Below are positions 1 to 4,771 of a stretch of 5,153 nucleotides of DNA, piece after piece. Under the pieces are notes generated by a model that ran no database searches, was not told the origin of the DNA, and was given only the letters and a program-made list of their open reading frames with translations. The stretch's first letter is position 1, and the number at the start of each line of letters is the position of its first letter. Where the stretch lies: the NCBI GenBank assembly GCA_030248825.1, contig JARCMB010000284.1:1-5153 (forward strand). Reading direction: 5' to 3'. Position numbers and translations under genes: made by a program. Source of the stretch: Pseudanabaenaceae cyanobacterium MP8IB2.15. Lineage in GTDB: Bacteria; Cyanobacteriota; Cyanobacteriia; Pseudanabaenales; Pseudanabaenaceae.

Positions 1-741
1 ATCGCCTCCGAGAAAGCAGGGATTATCAAGTCCAGTTGCGCTGTGGTGGCAGGAGAATTACCGCCAGAAGCTAGAGCCGTTGTTCAAGCTAAAGCTATTG
101 CCTGTAATGCGCCGATCCACTGGAGTAAAGCTGCTGTTAAGACTGATTTTGGCGCGATCTATCAGAATATCGAGTATCCATTGCCATTGTTGGGCGAGCA
201 TCAGTTAATTAATAGTGCGATCTCGATCGACACGATTCGAGCTTTGCAATCTCAGGGCTGGCAGATCGGTGAAGATGCGATCGTCAAAGGCATGGCAAGC
301 ACCCAATGGCAGGGCAGGCTGCAATGGATAGAGTATGAGTTAAATGGGCAAAAGCATCAATTACTGATCGATGGCGCACATAACGTCGCGGCGGCAAAAT
401 ATCTTCGCACTTTTGTCGATCGATCGTTCCCATCTCAACGCAAGCGATGGATCGTGGGAATGTTGGATACTAAAGATCGTGCGGGGATTTTGCAAGCATT
501 ATTAAGTCCGCAGGATTTATTGTTTACCGTCCCTGTGCCCGCACATCAAACCGCCGATCCTCAAATGTTAGCAAGTCTAGGCGATCGACTGTTAGAGTCC
601 AAATCGCACAGCTATACTAGTCTCCAGTTAGGATTAGATGCCGCCTTTACGCAAGATTACGATCCATCCGATCTAGTCGTGCTGTGTGGCTCACTCTATC
701 TAGTTGGTGAATTTCTCAAAGCTTTTGGATCGATCGAGTAA
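1..741 (+). CDS. folC: Folylpolyglutamate synthase / dihydrofolate synthase, 3' part (5' end outside window)
   Basis: FolC adds glutamate to dihydropteroate and/or to reduced folates using ATP, in the cytoplasm; it is a Mur-ligase-type enzyme. The frame is open from base 1 and the first visible residues, IASEKAGIIK, are the conserved FolC segment in the middle of the central ATPase domain, so the ATG at 43 is internal and not the start. About 246 residues are visible; full-length FolC is usually a little over 400, so roughly the first 170 (including the P-loop) lie to the left. Further family marks are GEHQLINSA (visible residues 65-73), GRLQWIEY at the beginning of the C-terminal domain (about 105-112), and the DGAHN motif (124-128, bases 370-384). 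Its TAA stop shares one base with the ATG of cbiD, which suggests translational coupling. The choice between bifunctional FolC and a synthase-only form cannot be made from this part. Confidence 0.93.
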   Translation: MASEKAGIIKSSCAVVAGELPPEARAVVQAKAIACNAPIHWSKAAVKTDFGAIYQNIEYPLPLLGEHQLINSAISIDTIRALQSQGWQIGEDAIVKGMASTQWQGRLQWIEYELNGQKHQLLIDGAHNVAAAKYLRTFVDRSFPSQRKRWIVGMLDTKDRAGILQALLSPQDLLFTVPVPAHQTADPQMLASLGDRLLESKSHSYTSLQLGLDAAFTQDYDPSDLVVLCGSLYLVGEFLKAFGSIE

Positions 742-1793
742 TGTCTAGTGCCAAAAAAACAGGATTTACACTGCCCGTGTTTTCGATCGCCGCCGCCAAG
801 GCAGCTCTGTTGGTTTTGCTCGATCGTGTTGTGCCGCCGCAAGTGACGCTAGATTCGATCGAGCATGGTGAAATTTCGATCTCGATCGACCAATCTGCTC
901 GAATCTCATCAAATACTGCCTTAGCAATTACGATCAGCGACCCTGGTGATAATCTCGACCTCACGGCGGGGACACCTGTATGGGCATGGGTAAGCCTCGA
1001 AAGTTGGCAGGGAGCACGACTAATTTTAGAAGCAGGCGAAGGAGTAGGACAAACTAAAGAAGGCATCCCTGCAATCTACAAGTTTGCCCGAACTTTAGCT
1101 GAAGTCAATCTTGCCCCCATGATTCCTGAGGGATATACGGCAAGAGTGCGATTCATTTTCCCTGAAGGTCGATCGATCGCTCAACGTACCTCTAACGCCG
1201 CATTTGGGATTTTAGAAGGATTGGCATTACTGGGAACTAGTGGAATTTCTCACCCACTCTCGGCAGCCGAAAAACTGGAAGACTTCCGTGCCGATCTAAG
1301 ATTAAAAGCGGCTCAAACTCCGCATTTAGCATTTCGGATTGGCGCAAATGGCTATCAGGTGGCAGTGAAATTAGGGTTTGCCGAATCCCAAATTGTCCAG
1401 ACCTCTAATTGGATCGGGGCGATGTTGGTGGAAGCGGGTTTACTTGGTGTGAAGAAGATCACTCTAGTTGGCTATCACGGCAAGTTGCTCAAATTGGCGG
1501 CTGGCATCTTCAACACTTCCAGTCATCTTGCTGATGCGCGGATTGAGATTCTCACCCATGCGGCTGTGCATCAAAATTTACCGATGGCATTAGTCCAACA
1601 AATTATTCGATCGACAACGGCTGAAGCTGTGCACAAACTCCTGATTCAACACCAATATGAGCAAGCGGTATTCAGTTATCTGACTCAGCAAATTAACCTC
1701 AGAGCGATTAAATACGTCCAAAAATATACCGAAAGAGAGATTGAAATAGAGACGATTCTATGTGACCGTTTAGGCAACGTGATTAACAAGTAA
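741..1793 (+). CDS. cbiD: Cobalt-precorrin-5B (C1)-methyltransferase CbiD
   Basis: CbiD transfers a methyl group from S-adenosylmethionine to C1 of cobalt-precorrin-5B in the early-cobalt (anaerobic-type) route to vitamin B12. The 350-residue protein has the usual family length. Conserved blocks seen in order are GFTLPVFS (8-15), DPGDNLDLT (67-75), the glycine-rich GEGVGQTKEGIPAI (99-112), PEGRSIAQRTSNAAFG (141-156) followed by LEGLALLGTSGI (158-169), and GYHGKLLKLAAGIF (244-257) followed by HLADARIEIL (262-271). The N-terminus has GFTLPVF where many non-cyanobacterial CbiD proteins carry a TTGTCAAA-type stretch; from memory this is the cyanobacterial form. The ATG overlaps the folC stop by one base (TAATG) and has no strong Shine-Dalgarno sequence, so translation is probably coupled to folC. 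Product identity is firm; the reaction is inferred from family membership. Confidence 0.95.
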   Translation: MSSAKKTGFTLPVFSIAAAKAALLVLLDRVVPPQVTLDSIEHGEISISIDQSARISSNTALAITISDPGDNLDLTAGTPVWAWVSLESWQGARLILEAGEGVGQTKEGIPAIYKFARTLAEVNLAPMIPEGYTARVRFIFPEGRSIAQRTSNAAFGILEGLALLGTSGISHPLSAAEKLEDFRADLRLKAAQTPHLAFRIGANGYQVAVKLGFAESQIVQTSNWIGAMLVEAGLLGVKKITLVGYHGKLLKLAAGIFNTSSHLADARIEILTHAAVHQNLPMALVQQIIRSTTAEAVHKLLIQHQYEQAVFSYLTQQINLRAIKYVQKYTEREIEIETILCDRLGNVINK

Positions 1794-1810
1794 ATCTTCT
1801 GGAGATATCT

Positions 1811-1840
1811 ATGAGGCAATCACAATGGAACAAGCATTAA
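1811..1840 (+). other. Possible 9-codon upstream ORF overlapping the kinase start
   Basis: An ATG at 1811 lies 6 bases after GGAG (1801-1804), good Shine-Dalgarno spacing, and opens a 9-residue frame (MRQSQWNKH) that stops at TAA 1838-1840. It is out of frame with, and overlaps, the receiver-kinase start at 1825. The sequence permits translation but nothing shows that it happens; it could be a chance ORF. Confidence 0.25.
1813..1816 (+). promoter_or_regulatory. Ribosome binding site for the receiver-kinase gene
   Basis: GAGG ends 8 bases before the ATG at 1825 and supports that start. The stronger-looking GGAG at 1801-1804 is 20 bases away from 1825, too far to serve it, and instead suits the out-of-frame ATG at 1811. 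Confidence 0.5.
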
Positions 1841-3033
1841 GAGTTTTGATTGTAGATGATGATGAGGTCGATCGAATCTCCGTGCAGCGGGCATTCAAAC
1901 AGACAGATCTGCAAATATCTTTCACGGAAGCTAAAGACTATGCCGAAGCGATCGAAACTTTAGGAAATCAAACATTTGACTGTATTTTTGTCGATTATCA
2001 GCTTCCAGATCGAGATGGATTAGCCCTAGTTCAAGCAATCCAACAACTTGAGATTAAGTCTCCAATCGTGGTTTTAACTGGACAAGGTGATGAGCAAATC
2101 GCTGTGCAACTGATGAAGTCTGGGGCGACTGATTATCTTTCCAAGTCACAAATATCCCCAGAAACCTTGCCCCAAGTCCTTCGCAATGCCATTCGGATCT
2201 ATGAGGCTGTGACGGCGGCTACCCTAGCCAATCAGCGTCTGTTAGAAAACCACGCCCTGCTTGTGCGTAAAAATCAAGAATTGAGGCGACTTGAACGTCA
2301 ACAGCAAGACTTTATCGCGCATCTCACCCACGACCTCAAAACCCCAATCGTCGCGGCTGACCTAATGCTTAAGCTTTTTCACAAAGAAGCATTCTGTCCA
2401 TTGTCTAGCGATATGCACACGGCGGTTACGGCAATGATTCGGAGTAATCAAAACCTACTCGATATCGTCAATACGCTCCTGCAAGTCCACTGTTATGAAT
2501 CAGGTGCGAAAGAATTAACTTTCATGATCTGCGACCTTTGGGAAATCGCGCAGGAGGTGATCGCAGAACTCAAGCCCCTTGCGGATGAAAAAGGAATTGG
2601 CTTGAAACTTAGTGCGATCGAACAGGAATTGGAACTGATCGATCGGCTCAAAATTATGGGAGATTGCCTCGAACTGCGGCGGATGCTGACTAATTTGATC
2701 GGCAATTCGATTAAATTCACCGATATGGGTGCAGTGGAACTGCACATTGGTTTAGCTCCCGCCAGTTCCAGTGAAGATAATAATGCCGATGCTTGTGTGA
2801 TCGTGCAAGTCAAAGATAGTGGGATTGGCATGTCTCAGACAGAGCAGGAAACCTTATTCCAGCGATTTCGCAAGGGTAACCACAGACAATCAGGCAGTGG
2901 ACTAGGATTGCATCTCGTCCATCGCATTGTCACAGTGCATCAAGGAACGATTTTAGTCAATTCCGAACCAGAACAAGGTAGCGTGTTTACGATCCGCCTG
3001 CCTGCCTATACCAAAGATGCCCAATCCACCTGA
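1825..3033 (+). CDS. Hybrid two-component protein: N-terminal receiver plus C-terminal histidine kinase
   Basis: A 402-residue soluble signalling protein without transmembrane segments. Residues 5-125 form a CheY-like receiver: acidic cluster D11-D13, phospho-acceptor D57 (FVDYQLPDRDG), T85 (VVLTGQG) and K107 are all present. A charged, probably coiled-coil linker (about 130-165) leads into a HisKA domain whose H-box HLTHDLKTPI (166-175) places the phospho-accepting histidine at H169. The HATPase domain has an N-box around N290 and N294 (TNLIGNSIKF), G1 DSGIGM (331-336), F-box LFQRFRKG (344-351) and G2 GSGLGL (357-362). Every catalytic motif is intact, so it should be active. Input probably comes by phosphorylation of D57 from another kinase, which then controls H169, but that is inference. 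No output domain or partner regulator is encoded nearby. The gene begins 31 bases after cbiD without a visible terminator, so co-transcription is plausible. Target unknown. Confidence 0.93.
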   Translation: MEQALRVLIVDDDEVDRISVQRAFKQTDLQISFTEAKDYAEAIETLGNQTFDCIFVDYQLPDRDGLALVQAIQQLEIKSPIVVLTGQGDEQIAVQLMKSGATDYLSKSQISPETLPQVLRNAIRIYEAVTAATLANQRLLENHALLVRKNQELRRLERQQQDFIAHLTHDLKTPIVAADLMLKLFHKEAFCPLSSDMHTAVTAMIRSNQNLLDIVNTLLQVHCYESGAKELTFMICDLWEIAQEVIAELKPLADEKGIGLKLSAIEQELELIDRLKIMGDCLELRRMLTNLIGNSIKFTDMGAVELHIGLAPASSSEDNNADACVIVQVKDSGIGMSQTEQETLFQRFRKGNHRQSGSGLGLHLVHRIVTVHQGTILVNSEPEQGSVFTIRLPAYTKDAQST

Positions 3034-3043
3034 TTGCTTTTTT
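3022..3043 (+). terminator. Weak candidate terminator at the end of the receiver-kinase gene
   Basis: CAATC (3022-3026) pairs with GATTG (3032-3036) around a 5-base loop, followed after one base by six T (3038-3043). The stem is short and AT-rich and overlaps the stop codon, so it is weak alone. The stronger hairpin at 3063-3084 may also halt + strand transcripts. Confidence 0.3.
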
Positions 3044-3051
3044 CTGTTTAT

Positions 3052-3084
3052 AAAAAAAATTACTGAGCCAGAAAACTGACTCAG
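3052..3084 (-). terminator. Intrinsic terminator of the GlsB/YeaQ-like gene
   Basis: Arms CTGAGCCAG (3063-3071) and CTGACTCAG (3076-3084) form a 9-bp stem with one mismatch and a 4-base loop. Read on the - strand the stem is followed, after 3 bases, by eight T (complement of the A run 3052-3059), the classical Rho-independent layout. It lies about 40 bases after the stop of the - strand gene at 3124. A second small stem, CCGAT (3097-3101) with ATCGG (3109-3113), sits between the stop and the terminator. The same hairpin could act on transcripts arriving from the convergent kinase gene, but without a T tract. Confidence 0.75.
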
Positions 3085-3123
3085 CAACAAATCAAGCCGA
3101 TAGTTGAAATCGGTCAATTTGCC

Positions 3124-3393
3124 CTAAACACGACTGCGATTCATCAATCCCCAGACATAGATCGCAATCATTGCACCCAGCACAGCCACAAAAACGCCTG
3201 GAATGCTCAAACCTGCTGACGTAAGTTGCAGCGTTCCTGTCTGGATTAAGGTAAATAAACTGCCACCGACAAAAGCTCCAATAATGCCCAAGATCATCGT
3301 GGTAAGAAATCCACCACCTTGAGCACCTGGATAAATCGCTTTGGCGATCGCACCAGCCAAAATTCCTAAAACAACCCAAGCAATAATATTCAT
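3124..3393 (-). CDS. GlsB/YeaQ/YmgE-family small membrane protein (transglycosylase-associated family)
   Basis: An 89-residue inner-membrane protein with three predicted hydrophobic helices (about 3-19, 28-48 and 63-83). The family signature is clear: a first helix with LAGAIAKAIYPG (12-23), then GGGF and LGIIGAFVGG (35-44), which is glycine-rich and typical of the family. The last helix and the short basic tail (NRSRV) follow. The biochemical function of the family is unknown; members are often called stress-response proteins and the name 'transglycosylase-associated' is historical. The frame is open 30 codons further upstream to 3483, but the start MNIIAWVVLG at 3393 is preferred because it begins the conserved part and has GAGG 9 bases upstream. 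It is divergent from the fasciclin gene and ends in a good terminator, so it is probably monocistronic. Confidence 0.88.
   Translation of the reverse strand: MNIIAWVVLGILAGAIAKAIYPGAQGGGFLTTMILGIIGAFVGGSLFTLIQTGTLQLTSAGLSIPGVFVAVLGAMIAIYVWGLMNRSRV
3344..3351. repeat. HIP1 octamer GCGATCGC
   Basis: Exact copy of the highly iterated palindrome typical of many cyanobacterial genomes, here inside the GlsB/YeaQ-like coding region. Confidence 0.9.
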
Positions 3394-3402
3394 AACTAAG
3401 TA

Positions 3403-3406
3403 CCTC
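3403..3406 (-). promoter_or_regulatory. Ribosome binding site deciding the GlsB/YeaQ-like start
   Basis: On the - strand GAGG precedes the ATG at 3393 by 9 bases. It supports the short 89-residue protein over the 119-residue extension that would begin at 3483. Confidence 0.65.
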
Positions 3407-3477
3407 AAAAAATTTGTTCCACTAGACTTTATCAATACTTCTGAAAAATCCTTTCTTCCCAATGAAAGATCGATCGA

Positions 3478-3494
3478 AGTCAAAAACGAGTCAA
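3478..3494 (-). promoter_or_regulatory. Tandem TTGACT direct repeat upstream of the GlsB/YeaQ-like gene
   Basis: TTGACT occurs twice on the - strand (complement of AGTCAA at 3478-3483 and 3489-3494), start to start 11 bases, about one helical turn. Each resembles a -35 element (TTGACA), but no convincing -10 lies at the right distance, so an activator or repressor site is equally possible. It is about 85 bases upstream of the start codon. Confidence 0.3.
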
Positions 3495-3560
3495 TAGAAA
3501 GAGAGAGGCTAGTGAGGGTGAATTAGCATAGTTTCTGGCTTAACGTATATCATCACCTTG

Positions 3561-3566
3561 TATAAG
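3561..3566 (+). promoter_or_regulatory. Candidate -10 element for the fasciclin gene
   Basis: TATAAG is the best -10-like hexamer in the divergent region on the + strand, about 100 bases before the start codon. No good -35 is found 16-18 bases upstream, so the assignment is weak. A later TATAAA-like stretch near 3646-3652 is too close to the ribosome binding site to be a -10. Confidence 0.25.
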
Positions 3567-3580
3567 TTCTAATCAATCAT

Positions 3581-3599
3581 TTCAAACGTTAATTCAAAC
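3581..3599 (+). repeat. Short direct repeat TTCAAAC x2 in the fasciclin upstream region
   Basis: TTCAAAC at 3581-3587 and 3593-3599, period 12 bases. It could be a regulator site for the fasciclin gene or chance in AT-rich DNA. Confidence 0.25.
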
Positions 3600-3620
3600 A
3601 TGGGTATGTGATACTGCAAC

Positions 3621-3643
3621 CAGTTAATCAAATTGGTTAACTG
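3621..3643 (+). promoter_or_regulatory. Inverted repeat / leader hairpin before the fasciclin gene
   Basis: CAGTTAA (3621-3627) and TTAACTG (3637-3643) match perfectly, and the pairing continues inward through a T-G wobble and a C-G pair, giving a 9-bp stem with a 5-base loop. It ends 11 bases before the AAGG ribosome binding site. It could be an operator in DNA or a 5' leader hairpin that protects the mRNA or modulates translation. There is no T tract after it, so it is not a terminator. Confidence 0.5.
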
Positions 3644-3654
3644 ATTTATAAAAC

Positions 3655-3658
3655 AAGG
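3655..3658 (+). promoter_or_regulatory. Ribosome binding site of the fasciclin gene
   Basis: AAGG lies 8 bases before the ATG at 3667 and supports that start. Confidence 0.55.
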
Positions 3659-3666
3659 TAAAACAA

Positions 3667-4068
3667 ATGGCTAAGATTATTGAAACTGCTGTAAATGCTG
3701 GTTCATTCACCACTTTAGTTGCTGCGGTCAAAGCGGCTGGTTTAGTGGATACTCTAAATGGTGCAGGTCCTTTCACCGTTTTTGCTCCCGATGATGCGGC
3801 ATTTGCCAAACTTCCCGCAGGAACTGTGGATGCTCTGCTTAAGGATATTCCCAAACTCAAGAAAATCCTCACCTATCATGTTGTCGCTGGTAAAGTGATG
3901 GCGGCAGATGTTTCTAAACTCAAGTCAGCAAAGACTGTTGAAGGCTCAGAAGTGAAGGTTGATGCCTCTCATGGTGTCAAGATCAACCATTCCACAGTCA
4001 CAGCCGCCGATGTTGCTGCTGACAATGGTGTTATCCACATCATCGATACTGTATTGATGCCTGCTTAG
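3667..4068 (+). CDS. Single fasciclin (FAS1/beta-Ig-H3) domain protein, no signal peptide
   Basis: A 133-residue protein consisting of one complete FAS1 domain. The H1 motif FTVFAPDDAAF (36-46), the central YH pair (Y70-H71 in LTYHVVAG) and the H2 motif NGVIHIIDTVLMP (120-132) are all present and correctly spaced. FAS1 domains are usually extracellular adhesion modules, but the N-terminus here (MAKIIETAVN) goes straight into the domain with no signal peptide, lipobox or membrane helix, so it is predicted to stay in the cytoplasm. Short leaderless FAS1 proteins are, from memory, common in cyanobacteria; their function is not established. Coding sequence is rich in Ala, Val and Lys codons and looks well expressed, but that is impressionistic. 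It has its own leader and two hairpins after its stop, so it is likely monocistronic. Confidence 0.93.
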   Translation: MAKIIETAVNAGSFTTLVAAVKAAGLVDTLNGAGPFTVFAPDDAAFAKLPAGTVDALLKDIPKLKKILTYHVVAGKVMAADVSKLKSAKTVEGSEVKVDASHGVKINHSTVTAADVAADNGVIHIIDTVLMPA

Positions 4069-4089
4069 ATCTCACGAAAATTGTGAGAT
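4069..4089 (+). terminator. Hairpin directly after the fasciclin stop codon
   Basis: ATCTCAC (4069-4075) pairs perfectly with GTGAGAT (4083-4089) around a 7-base loop, starting one base after the stop codon. There is no T tract after it, so it may be a 3'-end stabilising or auxiliary termination stem instead of a stand-alone terminator. Confidence 0.45.
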
Positions 4090-4111
4090 TATACTAGCTG
4101 TAATTTAGCTG

Positions 4112-4151
4112 GGGGCAGAAACTTCTAGTTTCTGCCCCAAATCTGATTTTT
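4112..4151 (+). terminator. Strong terminator hairpin between the fasciclin and TspO-like genes
   Basis: GGGGCAGAAACT (4112-4123) and AGTTTCTGCCCC (4127-4138) form a perfect 12-bp stem with a 3-base loop, followed after 8 bases by five T (4147-4151). It is a strong terminator for the fasciclin gene. Since the TspO-like gene ends at 4187 on the other strand, the hairpin probably stops transcription from both sides, although on the - strand it is not followed by a T run. Confidence 0.75.
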
Positions 4152-4186
4152 ACTAAGTGATTTGATTTCACTCCAAAATTTGTAAG

Positions 4187-4651
4187 TTAACGATTAAGAC
4201 GAGCGATCGCCCAAGTTGTATAGGAACCAATCGGACTCCACAAAAGATAAGGCACAAGTAATAATGCACTCCACCCTGAAATTTGCCAGACTAATAGAGT
4301 TAGTAATGTTCCCAAAACAAACCCGACTAAACCTACTCCAGTTCCTAATTTCAGATTGCGAGATCGAAGCGTGACAGGGACATAGGCGATAATCACAATC
4401 TCTAGAAGCAGATAAAATGCCATGATTAACCAACCTTTCAAGCTTCCCATTTCCGTCTCCCACACAAAGTAGGCAGAAATACCCCCGCAGATTAAAACTA
4501 CTGTCCAAATTACGGGAATGAGTGCCTCGAAAGTCAACCACCGAGGACGACGAAGCTGCTTAAACCATTTAACATCACTAGGTGAAATTAGATTCGCACC
4601 TAAGGTAACTAAGAAGATAATTACAGCGATCGCCATCCATGATTTAATCAT
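4187..4651 (-). CDS. TspO/MBR-like five-helix membrane protein
   Basis: A 154-residue integral membrane protein with five hydrophobic stretches (about 6-23, 44-64, 73-93, 103-122 and 126-148), the topology of the tryptophan-rich sensory protein / mitochondrial benzodiazepine receptor family. The segment KQLRRPRWLTFEALIPVIWT (31-50) matches the conserved W-x-P-P-x-W-x-F...W loop that begins helix 2, and the last helix has PYLLWSPIGSYTTW (134-147), matching the P-Y-x-x-W pattern. TspO proteins bind porphyrins and are implicated in stress responses and tetrapyrrole traffic; whether this divergent cyanobacterial form does so is inference. The start at 4651 has no obvious Shine-Dalgarno sequence but begins exactly at the first helix. 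Upstream on the same strand is the stress-type gene, separated by a hairpin at 4690-4712. I leave the symbol blank because the match is to the family only. Confidence 0.8.
   Translation of the reverse strand: MIKSWMAIAVIIFLVTLGANLISPSDVKWFKQLRRPRWLTFEALIPVIWTVVLICGGISAYFVWETEMGSLKGWLIMAFYLLLEIVIIAYVPVTLRSRNLKLGTGVGLVGFVLGTLLTLLVWQISGWSALLLVPYLLWSPIGSYTTWAIARLNR
4203..4210. repeat. HIP1 octamer GCGATCGC
   Basis: Exact copy of the cyanobacterial HIP1 palindrome, near the 3' end of the TspO-like gene. Confidence 0.9.
4626..4633. repeat. HIP1 octamer GCGATCGC
   Basis: Exact HIP1 copy in the first codons of the TspO-like gene, encoding part of its first helix. Confidence 0.9.
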
Positions 4652-4689
4652 TGCGATTTACAAAGAACTAATTAGCAGTATTGACAATA

Positions 4690-4712
4690 AGGGAGTGCGG
4701 ATCGCACTCCCT
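4690..4712 (-). terminator. Hairpin between the stress-type gene and the TspO-like gene
   Basis: GGGAGTGCG (4691-4699) and CGCACTCCC (4703-4711) pair perfectly around a 3-base loop, and one outer A-T pair (4690/4712) makes the stem 10 bp. It lies about 60 bases after the stop of the - strand stress-type gene and about 40 bases before the TspO-like ATG. The sequence after it on the - strand is AT-rich but lacks a proper T run. It is most likely a terminator for the stress-type gene; a partial attenuator allowing some read-through into the TspO-like gene is possible. Confidence 0.6.
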
Positions 4713-4771
4713 CAAACATTAATTTTCAAAGGCTGTAAACTGAAAAGATTTAGCCGAGATTGGCAGCAGTC

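Noticed and set aside
417..426. Clusters of CGATCG as a possible repeat array or operator
   Set aside because: The hexamer is scattered through coding regions genome-wide in cyanobacteria with HIP1; here copies are dispersed and in codons, with no regular spacing.
716..1066. 116-residue - strand ORF over the folC-cbiD junction
   Set aside because: Antisense to two unmistakable enzymes and without any motif.
2493..2831. Antisense ORFs within the kinase ATPase domain
   Set aside because: Serine- and isoleucine-rich shadow translation of the + strand gene, whose catalytic motifs are intact.
3394..3483. 30-residue N-terminal extension of the GlsB/YeaQ-like protein
   Set aside because: The extension is polar and not part of the family; the internal ATG at 3393 has a GAGG at good spacing and starts the first membrane helix.
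3341..3526. 61-residue + strand ORF starting inside the GlsB/YeaQ-like gene and running into the divergent region
   Set aside because: It lies antisense to a well-supported gene for its first third, has no ribosome binding site and no recognisable motif.
3624..3872. 82-residue - strand ORF antisense to the fasciclin gene
   Set aside because: It mirrors the codon pattern of the clear FAS1 gene on the other strand and reads through its leader; no support for a real product.
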